Shown here piece after piece: positions 11,901-19,114 of a DNA stretch of 64,000 nucleotides (position 1 is its first letter; each line of letters begins with the position of its first letter). Source of the stretch: DASQPA01 sp963757335 (GTDB taxonomy: Bacteria > Acidobacteriota > Thermoanaerobaculia > Multivoradales > UBA5704); the NCBI GenBank assembly GCA_963757335.1, contig CAVWRJ010000025.1:310001-374000 (forward strand). Reading direction: 5' to 3'. Below the pieces are notes generated by a model. The model did not search any database. It had not been told where the DNA came from and was given only the letters and a program-made list of their open reading frames with translations. Both the position numbers and the translations under genes were made by a program.

Positions 11901-14900
11901 TGGCGCGGGGCTACCTCCATCGCGAGGAGCTGACAGCGACCGCCTTCCCCACCCAGGCGGGCGAGCGCTACTACCGGACGGGGGACCTCGCCCGCCGGCT
12001 CCCCGACGGCACCCTGGAGTTCCTCGGCCGGGGCGACGGGCAGGTCAAGATCCGCGGTTTCCGCATCGAGCTGGGGGAGGTCGAGGCCGCCCTCGGCCAG
12101 CACCCGGGGGTGCGCGAGGTGGTTGTGCTGGCCCGGGAGGATCGGCCCGGAGACCGCCGGCTCGTCGCCTATGTGGTCGGCACCGGCGATCCACCGCCGG
12201 CCGTGGCGGCGCTCCGCGCCTTCCTCAAGGACCGCCTGCCGGAGTACATGACCCCCGCCGCCTTCCTCTTCCTCGCCGCGCTCCCCTTGAGCGCCCATGG
12301 CAAGGTGGATCGCCGCGCCCTGCCGGCACCGGAGCAGGTCCCGGAAGAGCCTGGCCACGCCGGCGCGCCCCGCACGCCCTGGGAGGAGATCCTCGCCGGG
12401 ATCTTCGCCGAGGTCCTGGGGGTCACGGCGGTCGGGGTGGAGGAGGACTTCTTCGCCCTCGGCGGCCACTCGCTCCTCGCCACCCGGGTGGTCTCCCGGG
12501 TCCGCCAGGCCCTGGCGGTCGAGCTGCCGGTGCGCGCCCTCTTCGACGCGCCGACCGTGGCGGAGCTGGCCCGGCTCGCCGAGCGGGCGCGGGCCTCGGC
12601 AGCGGGCACCGGAGCGGCCCTGGCGCCGCCCCTCGTAAAGCGGGAACGGCACGGCGCCCCGCCGCTGTCGTTCGGCCAGGAGCGGCTCTGGTTTTTGGAG
12701 CAGCTCGAACCCGGCGGCGTCGCCTACCTGATGCCGCTCGCCGTGCGCTTCAGCGGCCGGCTCGATCCGGCGGCCCTCGCCGGGAGCCTCTCCCGGCTCG
12801 TCGAGCGGCACGAGTCTCTGCGCACCACCTTCGCCCCGGCCGCGAGCGGCGGCGGGGAAATGCGGCCGGTCCAGATCATCGGCCCGGCGCGCCCGGTCGA
12901 GCTGCCGCGGCTCGACCTCACTGCGCTCCCCCCGGCCGAACGGGAGGCCGAGCTCCGCCGCCTGGCCCGGGAAGAGGCGCGGCGGCCGCTCGACCTGCGC
13001 ACCGGGCCGCTCCTCCGGACCGCCCTTGCGGCGCTCGGGGCGGACGAGCACGTCGCCCTCTTCACTCTCCACCACATCGCGAGCGACGGCTGGTCGATGG
13101 ACGTCTTCGTCCGCGAGCTCGCCGCCGGCTACGGCGCTCTCGTCACCGGCGGGCACCCGGCCCTGCCGCCGCTCCCGCTCCAGTACGCGGACTACGCGAT
13201 CTGGCAGCGCGAGTGGCTGTCTGGAGAGGTGCTGGCGGGGGAGATCGCCTGGTGGCAGGCGCGGCTCGCCGGCGCCCCGGGCCTCCTCGAGCTGCCCACC
13301 GACCGGCCGCGGCCGGCGGTCCAGCGGTACCGCGCGAGCGAGCTGCCCTTCCTTCTGCCGGCCGAGCTGTCCGCGGCCCTCGAAGGGCAGGCGCGCCGGC
13401 AGGGGGCGACCCCGTTCATGCTGCTCCTCGCCGCTCTCGCGACCCTCCTCGGGCGCTGGTCGGGGCAGGAGGAGGTGGTCGTCGGCTCGCCGATCGCCAA
13501 CCGCAACCGTGCCGAGACCGAAAACCTCATCGGTCTCTTCATCAACACCCTCGCTCTCCGCGCCAGCCTGGCGGGCGACCCCACACCGGGCGCCCTGGTG
13601 GCCCGTCTCCGCGAGGTGACCCTCGCTGCCTACGGCCACCAGGATCTGCCGTTCGAGAAGCTGGTCGAGGCGCTCCAGCCGGAGCGCAGCCTCGCCCATG
13701 CGCCGGTCTTCCAGGTTCTCCTTGTGCTGCAGAACGGGCCGCGCCAGATGCAGAGCCTGCCCGGCCTCCGGCTGGAGACCCTCGCGGTGGCTCCAGAGGT
13801 GACGAAGTTCGACCTGACCCTCGCTCTCCGCGCCACCCCCGAGGGGCTCGCCGGGGTCTGGGAGTACGACCGGGACCTCTTCGACGCTCCCACGGTGGCG
13901 CGCCTGGCTGGCGGCTTCGAATGCCTGCTCGCCGGCATCGCCGATATCGCCGCTATCGCCGGCAGCGCCGAAGCCACCGAAGCCCCGCTCTCGGAGGTGA
14001 CTCTGCTCTCGGCGGCGGAGCGGCAGGAGCTTCTGGAGTGGAGCTCCGGGGGACCGATCGAGCTGTCCGACCTCTGTCTCCACGAGCTCTTCCTGGCCCA
14101 GGCGGAGCGGACGCCGGAGGCCGCTGCGCTCCTCTGCGGCGACCTCCGCCTGACCTACGGGGAGCTCGCGGCCCGGGTGAGGCAGCTCGCCGGGAATCTC
14201 GCCGCTCTCGGGGTGGGACCGGAGGTGCGGGTGGGGGTCTGCCTGGCGCGCACGGCGGCGTTGCCGGTGGCGCTCCTCGCCGTGCTCGCCGCGGGCGGCG
14301 CCTACGTGCCGCTCGATCCGGCGTACCCGCAAGAGCGGCTGCGGCTGATGCTCGAAGACTCCGCGGCAGCGCTCCTCTTAACGGCAGCGGATCTCGTCCA
14401 ACGCCTGCCGGAGGCGGGCTGCCCGCGGCTCCTCCTCACCTCCTCGGGCCTGCCGGTGGACGCTCTGCCTACGGCCCCGCCCCTCCCGGCGCTCCCGGGG
14501 AGCCTCGCCTACCTCATCTACACCTCGGGTTCCACGGGGAAGCCCAAGGGGGTCGCGATCGAGCACCGGAGCGCCGTGGCCCTGGCACTCTGGGCGCGGC
14601 AGGCGTTCTCCGCCGCCGAGCTGTCCGGTGTGCTGTTCGCCACCTCGGTCTCTTTCGACCTCTCGGTCTTCGAGCTCTTCGTGCCGCTCGCCTGGGGCGG
14701 CCGGGTGATCCTGGCGGAGAACGCTCTCGCCCTGCCGGCGCTCGCCGCGGCGGGGGAGGTCACCCTGGTGAACACGGTGCCCTCGGCCCTGACCGAGCTG
14801 GTGCGGCAGCGCGCCCTCCCCCCGTCGGTGCGCACGGTCAACCTCGCCGGCGAGCCGCTGCCGCGGCCCCTGGTCGACGCTCTCTATGCCCTCGGTACGG

Positions 14901-15886
14901 TCGCCCGGGTGTGGAATCTCTACGGCCCCTCGGAGGACACGACCTATTCGACCGCCGCCCTTCAGGAGCCCGCCGGGGATCGGCCGCCGGGGATCGGCCG
15001 CCCCTTGGCCGGCACTCGGGCGCACGTCCTCGATCGCGCGGGACGGCCGGTGCCGGTGGGGGTCGCCGGGGAGCTCCTCCTGGGCGGCGCCGGCCTCGCT
15101 CGCGGCTATCTCGGCCGGCCGGAGCTGACCTCCGAGCGTTTCGTGCCCGACCCGTTCACCGTGGGCGAGCGGCTCTACAGGACGGGCGACCTGGTGCGCC
15201 TCCTCCCCGGCGGCGAGCTCCACTTCCTCGGGCGGCTCGACCACCAGGTGAAAATCCGCGGTTTCCGCATCGAGCTGGGGGAGATCGAAGCCCTCCTCGG
15301 CCGGCATCCGGCGGTGCGTGAGGCCGTGGTGCTGGCGCGCGAGGACCGTCCCGGCGACCGCCGCCTCGTTGCCTATGTGGTCTTCGCCGCCGACTCTGGA
15401 GGAGTGACGGCGGGGGAGGAGCTGCGCCCGTTTCTCGCCGAGCGACTGCCCGAGTACATGGTCCCGGCGGTCTTCGTGGCCCTCCCCGCTCTGCCCCTCT
15501 CGCCCAACGGCAAAGTGGACCGGCGCGCCCTGCCGGCCCCGGAATGGCGCGCCGAGTCGGTCTTCGCGCCGCCCGAGGGGGCGGTCGAGGCGGTGCTCGC
15601 CGGCATGTGGGAGGAGGTGCTCGGGGTCCCACGGGTGGGTCGGCACGACGGCTTCTTCCGGCTCGGCGGCCACTCGCTGCTCGGCATGGAGCTGGTCTCG
15701 CGGGTGCGTGGCACGTTCAAGGTGGAGCTGCCCCTGCGGCGTCTGTTCGAGACCCCGACCGTCGCCGCCCTGGCGGCGGCGATCGTCGAGGGGGAGGCGA
15801 CGGCCGGGCAGAGCGAGAAGATCGCCCGCGTGCTCCTCCGCCTGCGCCAGATGTCGCCGGGAGAGCGCCGCGAGAGACTTTCCTAG
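5612..15886 (+). CDS. Non-ribosomal peptide synthetase, continuation: end of A2, PCP, then three C-A-PCP modules; no thioesterase
   Basis: Continues the synthetase above after an apparent one-base loss in a G run; an internal ATG at 5666 could also be called as a start. It holds the end of A2 (SSGKVDRR near 5712), PCP (near 5901), then modules C3-A3-PCP (HHIVSDG near 6535; YTSGSTGRPKG near 7993), C4-A4-PCP (HHIVSDG near 9798; TSGSTG near 11295) and C5-A5-PCP (HHIASDG near 13070; TSGSTG near 14521). All HHxxxDG and GGHSL motifs are intact. Hand-read codes: A3 DAGSLGRISK and A4 DIFHFGLIVK (no close match recalled; A4 is partly like Gly), A5 DLFNNALTYK, which equals a published Ala code. The protein ends about 40 residues after the last carrier serine region, with no TE or reductase, so release must be done by another protein or the chain passes to a separate enzyme. 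Confidence 0.93.
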   Translation, partial: APSPAALRAHLGERLPEYMVPAHYVFLTALPLTSSGKVDRRALPAPPESAWTGERREADRGPEAPRTPLEELVASAWAEVLGLADGQPIGREESFFDLGGHSLLATQVISRLRESCGVELPLRRLFERPTVAGLAAAVEAARATGGALSPAPLVPIVPLSKVEREGDLPLSFAQERLWLLDQLEPGGFAYNLPAAVRLSGLLDRAALASLAAGLGEIVRRHEALRTRFVWHGGRPVQAVLRVESAELFPLPLVDLSGLPENRRAGLVSTLAREDARLPFDLGRGALFRATLLGVSPDGDEHVLLLAMHHIVSDGWSLGVLLGELGALYSAAREGRPSPLPELPIQGVDFAVWQRARLAGGTLERELAWWRERLAGAPTVLELPADRPRPQVQRFLGGHHPFALPAPLAAEVRTWSRQSGATLFMTLLAAFQALLSRYTGQLDLLVGSPVAGRTHRELEGLIGFFVNTLVLRLDLSGRPGFRTLVERARETALGAYDHQELPFEKLVESLRPERHLSRAPFFQVLFALQNAPLGKLQLPGLELSPLAVESGIAKFDLTLAMRETAGGLAGVVEYDGDLFEAVTAARLAHHFGNLLAAGLAAPELPLSELPLLAAAESQQLRQEWNDPTVDYPRQGLVPERVAAAVERAPDAVALLSLGERVSYGELAARAGRIARHLRGLGVGPESRVGIAVERSPLLVAALLGIWEAGGAYLPLDPSLPEERLAFMLADAGVELVLVDGRTAGIAEALSAAGVPVLAVEALWAAEPARLAGPAGPAEPVPPPRPLFPGQAAYVIYTSGSTGRPKGVTVDHAALGNRMRFVEAAEIAPGDSFLHKTTLLFDASIGEIWSPLVAGAATLLAAPGEERDPARLVELIELCGATLASFTPSLLRALLLERSLLRCRSLRVVLTGGEVVTPELAALFHGQSAADLYNRYGPTEATISVTSWRSVRGELVRTLPIGRPIARTEVYILDPDGALLPAGVPGELCLGGPGLARGYHDRPDLTAERFVPHPWPAGPGGAGERLYRTGDLARCRADGAVEFVGRLDGQVKIRGFRVELGEIEAALLEHPAVDRAVVIARADPTTGSERLVAYAVLRGGPVAATWPELALHLARTLPAHMVPAAWVGLPELPLSPTGKVDRRALPEPEIETGPVGERPAPDGPMEELVAGIWSDLLGLPQLGRDDSFFDLGGHSLLATQVVSRVREALRVEIPLRRLFEAPTVAGFAAAIEAAGRAPAAEAAETAGTEIRPLPGPRSAFPLSFAQERLWFLDQLQPGSALYNLPGAVRFCGRLDPALLRAALTALVERHEALRTTFPANVGSGGRDGGSAQRIGPPFAPALPVIDLRGLADRVQEAAVRRLAVEEARRPFDLAAGPLLRTTLVRLGEEDCVALFTLHHIVSDGWSMGVFVRELAAAYGALGAGEPVPLPPLPVQYADFSVWQRERLSGPVLDRQIAWWKERLAGAPVGLELPADRPRPPLPSYRGGQVPFELPAGLWAALGRLGRRQTATPFMVLLATFETLLARITGQLDLLVGTPVANRTYREIEGLIGFFVNTLVLRGELAGQPRFLDLVAAAREMTLGAYAHQDLPFERLVEELQPARDLSRSPLVQVTLVLQNLPAAPRSLPGLGLEPFAMAGAVANFDLQLIFQEVGGGAAGAGGGMLGTFVYAADLFDRTTALRWAGQFSALLEAVVATVAAVAGAERRLTDLPLLAAAERHQLLAEWNDTAPADRRSPPPHVLTAFAMQAGRTPDRVALVSGGSGISDLSGPELVTYAELDRRSTTLARRLLQAGVRPEAPVGVCLPRCADLVAALLAVWKAGGAYLPLDPAYPRERLALLLADSGAATVLTLDRLTASLPGDGVRLLRVDEIVSSGDEGPDLPPVSGPERLAYLIYTSGSTGRPKGVLVEHGNLAHLLAAARIELGFGGECGEEAMPCVAPFSFDIFFFELLSPLLAGGTVLLVPLAPTLDVEALVEQLPRMTRLHAVPALIRQIVERVLVSGLACPGLRTAFVGGDAVPVELLIDLRRAFPRAELRVLYGPTEGTIVASSWRVAPGERPERSLLGRPLPGTTLVPRDLWGNPVPVGVAGEIWLGGAGVARGYLHREELTATAFPTQAGERYYRTGDLARRLPDGTLEFLGRGDGQVKIRGFRIELGEVEAALGQHPGVREVVVLAREDRPGDRRLVAYVVGTGDPPPAVAALRAFLKDRLPEYMTPAAFLFLAALPLSAHGKVDRRALPAPEQVPEEPGHAGAPRTPWEEILAGIFAEVLGVTAVGVEEDFFALGGHSLLATRVVSRVRQALAVELPVRALFDAPTVAELARLAERARASAAGTGAALAPPLVKRERHGAPPLSFGQERLWFLEQLEPGGVAYLMPLAVRFSGRLDPAALAGSLSRLVERHESLRTTFAPAASGGGEMRPVQIIGPARPVELPRLDLTALPPAEREAELRRLAREEARRPLDLRTGPLLRTALAALGADEHVALFTLHHIASDGWSMDVFVRELAAGYGALVTGGHPALPPLPLQYADYAIWQREWLSGEVLAGEIAWWQARLAGAPGLLELPTDRPRPAVQRYRASELPFLLPAELSAALEGQARRQGATPFMLLLAALATLLGRWSGQEEVVVGSPIANRNRAETENLIGLFINTLALRASLAGDPTPGALVARLREVTLAAYGHQDLPFEKLVEALQPERSLAHAPVFQVLLVLQNGPRQMQSLPGLRLETLAVAPEVTKFDLTLALRATPEGLAGVWEYDRDLFDAPTVARLAGGFECLLAGIADIAAIAGSAEATEAPLSEVTLLSAAERQELLEWSSGGPIELSDLCLHELFLAQAERTPEAAALLCGDLRLTYGELAARVRQLAGNLAALGVGPEVRVGVCLARTAALPVALLAVLAAGGAYVPLDPAYPQERLRLMLEDSAAALLLTAADLVQRLPEAGCPRLLLTSSGLPVDALPTAPPLPALPGSLAYLIYTSGSTGKPKGVAIEHRSAVALALWARQAFSAAELSGVLFATSVSFDLSVFELFVPLAWGGRVILAENALALPALAAAGEVTLVNTVPSALTELVRQRALPPSVRTVNLAGEPLPRPLVDALYALGTVARVWNLYGPSEDTTYSTAALQEPAGDRPPGIGRPLAGTRAHVLDRAGRPVPVGVAGELLLGGAGLARGYLGRPELTSERFVPDPFTVGERLYRTGDLVRLLPGGELHFLGRLDHQVKIRGFRIELGEIEALLGRHPAVREAVVLAREDRPGDRRLVAYVVFAADSGGVTAGEELRPFLAERLPEYMVPAVFVALPALPLSPNGKVDRRALPAPEWRAESVFAPPEGAVEAVLAGMWEEVLGVPRVGRHDGFFRLGGHSLLGMELVSRVRGTFKVELPLRRLFETPTVAALAAAIVEGEATAGQSEKIARVLLRLRQMSPGERRERLS

Positions 15887-15929
15887 GATCGCGCCGCCCG
15901 CACCTGGTATTGGCTTCGGTGGCTTCGGT

Positions 15930-16010
15930 GGCTTGGGTTTGATTCCGAGGACGGGCGACTGGCTGCGCGAAGCGCCCGAAGGAGACCGCCCGCAGGATCA
16001 AACCCAAGCC
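15930..16010 (+). repeat. Dispersed structured element, copy A
   Basis: Perfect 14-bp inverted arms (GGCTTGGGTTTGAT and its complement) enclose the core shared by all copies, which contains CGACTGGCTGCGCGAAGC. The arms differ in sequence from other copies but still pair. It lies between the NRPS gene and fabH, in the sense of the downstream gene. Its left side touches a 9-bp tandem repeat (GGCTTCGGT units, 15910-15936). Confidence 0.85.
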
Positions 16011-16081
16011 AGTGCCCCGGCGCCCGAGCCGCTCCCCTCCCATGGTACGCTTTCGACCCTATGCAGAGGAGGCCCTTCGGG

Positions 16082-17071
16082 ATGGCGGGGATGCGCGGAA
16101 GGATCAGGGGGACGGGCATGGCAGTCCCGGATCGGGTTTTGACCAACGCCGATCTCGAGAAGATGGTCGACACCAAGGACGAGTGGATCCTCACCCGCAC
16201 GGGGATCCGGGAGCGGCGGATCGCGAGTCCCGAGGAGTCGCTCTCGACCTTCGCGATCCCCGCCGCCCGCGCCGCCCTGGAGATGGCGGGGATCGACGGC
16301 TCGGAGGTCGACCTCGTGCTCTGTGCCACGGTCACCCCCGATACCCCCTTTCCCGCCACCGCCAACCTGATCCAGGACCGGATCGGCGCCACCCGCGCCG
16401 GCTCGTTCGACCTCTCGGCCGGCTGCACAGGCTTCGTCTACGCCCTGGCGGTCGCCGAGCAGTTCATCGAGAGCGGCATGGCCCGCACGGTGCTCGTCGT
16501 CGGCGGCGAGATCCTCTCGAAGATCACCGACTGGAGCGACCGCGCCACCTGTGTCCTCTTCGGGGACGGCGCCGGGGCCGTCCTGCTTCAGGCGACCGCG
16601 GAGGAGGACCGCGGCGTCCTCGGCTCGGCCATGCACAGCGACGGCTCGCTCGGCGAGCTCATCTTCATGCCCGGCGGCGGGAGCCGGAACCCGCCGTCGC
16701 GCCTCCTCTACGAGAGCGGCCTCGCCTTCCTTAAGATGCGGGGCAACGAGACCTTCAAGATCGCCGTCCGCTCGCTCGCCGAGGTCAGCCAGGAGGTGCT
16801 GGCGCTCGCCGGGCTCTCGCAGAGCGAGGTCGACTGGTTCATCCCTCACCAGGCGAACCGGCGGATCATCGAAGCGGTGGGGAAGCGGCTGGAGATCCCG
16901 GAGGGCAGGACCTACGTCAACATCGAGCGCTATGGGAACACCTCGTCCGGCTCGATCCCCATCGCCCTCGACGAGCTCAACCGGGCGGGGAAGATCGGCG
17001 AGGGCGACGTGGTCCTGATGTCGGCTTTCGGCGCCGGCCTCACCTGGGGCGCGGCCGTCCTCCGCTGGTAG
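16082..17071 (+). CDS. fabH: Beta-ketoacyl-ACP synthase III
   Basis: Condenses an acyl-CoA with malonyl-ACP to start fatty acid synthesis, or an analogous starter reaction in secondary metabolism. The catalytic Cys lies in SAGCTGFVYAL, His in IPHQANRRI and Asn in RYGNTSSGS; the N-terminal part TNADLEKMVDTKDEWI is typical, and 329 residues is the usual length. The ATG at 16082 is chosen because AGAGGAGG at 16065-16072 sits at proper spacing; an ATG at 16061 in frame would precede that site. It is followed 20 nt later by a FabG-like reductase. Position behind an NRPS without a thioesterase leaves open a role in acyl-chain supply, but a housekeeping fabH is equally possible. Confidence 0.92.
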   Translation: MAGMRGRIRGTGMAVPDRVLTNADLEKMVDTKDEWILTRTGIRERRIASPEESLSTFAIPAARAALEMAGIDGSEVDLVLCATVTPDTPFPATANLIQDRIGATRAGSFDLSAGCTGFVYALAVAEQFIESGMARTVLVVGGEILSKITDWSDRATCVLFGDGAGAVLLQATAEEDRGVLGSAMHSDGSLGELIFMPGGGSRNPPSRLLYESGLAFLKMRGNETFKIAVRSLAEVSQEVLALAGLSQSEVDWFIPHQANRRIIEAVGKRLEIPEGRTYVNIERYGNTSSGSIPIALDELNRAGKIGEGDVVLMSAFGAGLTWGAAVLRW

Positions 17072-17091
17072 GACGTCTGGAGAGGAATGGG

Positions 17092-17853
17092 ATGAACCTG
17101 AACGAAGCGCAGGCGGTGGTGACCGGGGCGGCCCGTGGGCTCGGGCGCTACTTCGCTCTCGCCCTCGTCCGCGAGGGAGCGCGAGTGGTGGCCGGCGACG
17201 TCAACGCCGCCGGTCTGCGGAGCCTCAAGGCCGAGGCGGAGTCGCTGCCGGGGTCGCTCACGGTCTCTCCTTTGGACATCGCGAACGAGGCCGCGGTCGG
17301 AACTTTCATGGAGCTCGCGGCCCGCGAGCTCCCGGGCTTGAACGTCCTCGTCAACAACGCCGGCGTGCTCCGCGACGGCGTGCTCGTCACCCGCGAGGAG
17401 GGAGCCGTCCGCAAGCTGCCGCTCCTCCAGTGGAGCAAGGTCCTGGATGTCAATCTCACCGGGCAGTTCCTGATGGCCCGGGAAGCCGCGGCGAGGATGA
17501 TCGAGAGCGGGACCCGCGGGGTGATCGTCAACATCTCGTCGCTCGCCCGCTCCGGTAACGTCGGGCAGTCGAACTACTCCGCCTCCAAGGCGGGGCTCGA
17601 CGCCTGCACCCGCACCTGGGGCCTGGAGCTCGCCCAGCACGGAATCCGGGTGGGCGGCGTGGCCCCCGGGGTGATCGACACCCCGATCCTCGAAGGCATC
17701 TCCGGCCCGGCTTTGGACGAGCTCCTCCAGGCCATCCCCCTCGGCCGGATGGGCACCTCCGACGAGATCTGGCAGGCGGTCCGCTTCATCCTCGGCTGCG
17801 AGTTCTTCACCGGCCGCACGATCGAGGTCGACGGCGGCGCCAGCATGGGCTGA
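17092..17853 (+). CDS. Short-chain dehydrogenase/reductase, FabG-like
   Basis: Classical SDR of 253 residues. The NAD(P)-binding motif TGAARGLG is near residue 10, NNAGV near 87, and the catalytic Ser-Tyr-Lys are seen in NISSLARSG and YSASKAG. The end (GRTIEVDGGASMG) is typical of FabG and 3-hydroxyacyl-CoA dehydrogenases. GGAGAGGAATGGG just before the ATG supplies a ribosome-binding site. It is 20 nt downstream of fabH and probably co-transcribed, which suggests reduction of a beta-ketoacyl product; the substrate cannot be read from the sequence. Confidence 0.9.
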   Translation: MNLNEAQAVVTGAARGLGRYFALALVREGARVVAGDVNAAGLRSLKAEAESLPGSLTVSPLDIANEAAVGTFMELAARELPGLNVLVNNAGVLRDGVLVTREEGAVRKLPLLQWSKVLDVNLTGQFLMAREAAARMIESGTRGVIVNISSLARSGNVGQSNYSASKAGLDACTRTWGLELAQHGIRVGGVAPGVIDTPILEGISGPALDELLQAIPLGRMGTSDEIWQAVRFILGCEFFTGRTIEVDGGASMG

Positions 17854-17904
17854 AGCCCGGGTCACGTCAAAGTCGCCAGTGCCTGAGAGCGGTCGGGCGG
17901 GCGC

Positions 17905-18090
17905 CACCCCGAAGGGGTGCAGGCCTGTAGCCTGGGGCGAAAGCCCCAGGTTGGCGATCCCATAGAAAACACAGAGCCCCGAAGGGGCGACGGTGATTCG
18001 CGTACCGTCGCCCCTTCGGGGCTGGAATCTTAATGAGCCTGTTTTCCTGGGGCTCGCGCCCCAGGCTACAAACCTTTGCCCCTTCGGGGC
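17905..18090. repeat. Cluster of GC-rich hairpins (CCCCGAAGGGGC family) in a gene-free stretch
   Basis: The 430-nt gap after the SDR gene has no plausible gene. It holds CACCCCGAAGGGGTG (17905-17919), CCTGGGGCGAAAGCCCCAGG (17931-17950), a perfect 20-bp inverted repeat AGCCCCGAAGGGGCGACGGT (17975-17994 with 18004-18023), CCTGGGGCTCGCGCCCCAGG (18046-18065) and GCCCCTTCGGGGC (18078-18090). TGTAGCCTGGGGC and its complement frame the whole set. This resembles REP-type palindromes mobilised by Y1 (RAYT) transposases; none is encoded here. Confidence 0.8.
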
Positions 18091-18285
18091 AGTCCTCCCG
18101 CGAGATCTTGCGTCTGCCCGAGATTCGAGACGCGACTTTGACGAGACCCTGGGGCTGAGAGCGCCTGTACTTTCGCCGCATCTGCCGGTTGTGGTAGCCT
18201 ACTGCGCCGCCTTTCGAACGCGCCCGCTCTTTGTTTTCCGGACTTTGCGCTTTCCGAGACCGGCCTTTTCCTGGGAGTTTTGCCG

Positions 18286-19092
18286 ATGACTGCACGTCTG
18301 AGCCGCAAGGACATGAAGCGCGACGAATTCGCGAACGCCATGGAGCGTTCGGTCGAGTACGCCGAAGCCCATACCCGCATGATTCTGTATGCCATCGGCG
18401 CTGTCGTGGTCCTCGCCGCCCTGGTCTTCGGCATCCGTGCCATCTTCGCCCAGAAAGCCGCCGCGGCGAGCGCCGAGCTCGGCTACGCGCTCAAGGTCTA
18501 TGAGGCGCCCATCGCCGCGACCGGCGCCAAGCCCCAGGACAAGGAGCAGCCGAGCTTCCCGGACGAGGCGGCGCGGCGGGAGCGCGCCAGGCAGCTCTTC
18601 GAGGGGGTCCGCACCCACCACAGCTCGACCGCCTCCGCCGACATCGCCGGCCTCTACCTCGCCCAGATCGCCGCCAGCACGGGGAAGCTCGACGAGGCCG
18701 GCAAGCTGTGGAGCGAGTTCATCGACAGTCACAAGGACAGCGCGCCGGCCGCCGAGGCCCGCCTGAACCTCTACGACCTCGAGCGCCGGCAGGGCAAGGC
18801 CGAGGAGCTCGTACGCCAGTTGAACCCCATGGTCGACGACTCCTCCTCCCCCCTGCCCAAGGACGTCGTGCTCTACCAGCTCGGATTGACCTACGACAAG
18901 CTGCAGCGCAAGCAGGAGGCGATCTCTGCCTACCAGAAGATCGTCGACGAGTTCCCGCAATCCGGCTACCGCCAGGAGGCGCAGCAGAAGCTCGCGGCGC
19001 TCGATCCCAGCCGTGCCGCGATCAATGCCATGGGCGCCATGGGCGGGGGTCCGGGCGGTCCCGGCGGTCCCGGGGGTCCTCCGGGCCTCTAG
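18286..19092 (+). CDS. Membrane-anchored TPR protein (YfgM/BamD-like)
   Basis: Protein of 268 residues. After a basic, soluble N-terminus (SRKDMKRDEFANAM) comes one transmembrane segment (about 35-55, LYAIGAVVVLAALVFG), then tetratricopeptide-like helices (QEAISAYQKIVDEFPQSG is characteristic), ending in a Gly-Pro-rich tail. This is the layout of YfgM-type envelope chaperone and scaffold proteins, with the TPR part outside the inner membrane. ATG 18286 is preceded by GGGAG at 18273-18277. The exact partner is not known. Confidence 0.82.
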   Translation: MTARLSRKDMKRDEFANAMERSVEYAEAHTRMILYAIGAVVVLAALVFGIRAIFAQKAAAASAELGYALKVYEAPIAATGAKPQDKEQPSFPDEAARRERARQLFEGVRTHHSSTASADIAGLYLAQIAASTGKLDEAGKLWSEFIDSHKDSAPAAEARLNLYDLERRQGKAEELVRQLNPMVDDSSSPLPKDVVLYQLGLTYDKLQRKQEAISAYQKIVDEFPQSGYRQEAQQKLAALDPSRAAINAMGAMGGGPGGPGGPGGPPGL

Positions 19093-19114
19093 GTCCCCTC
19101 CTCCCGCCTGCCTG

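Noticed and set aside
9959..14332. 1457-residue open frame on the minus strand inside the NRPS gene
   Set aside because: Same antisense artefact; repeats in it mirror the C and A domains of the real gene.
15760..15886. Thioesterase or epimerase domain at the NRPS end
   Set aside because: Only about 40 residues follow the last carrier motif; no GxSxG or epimerase motif is seen.
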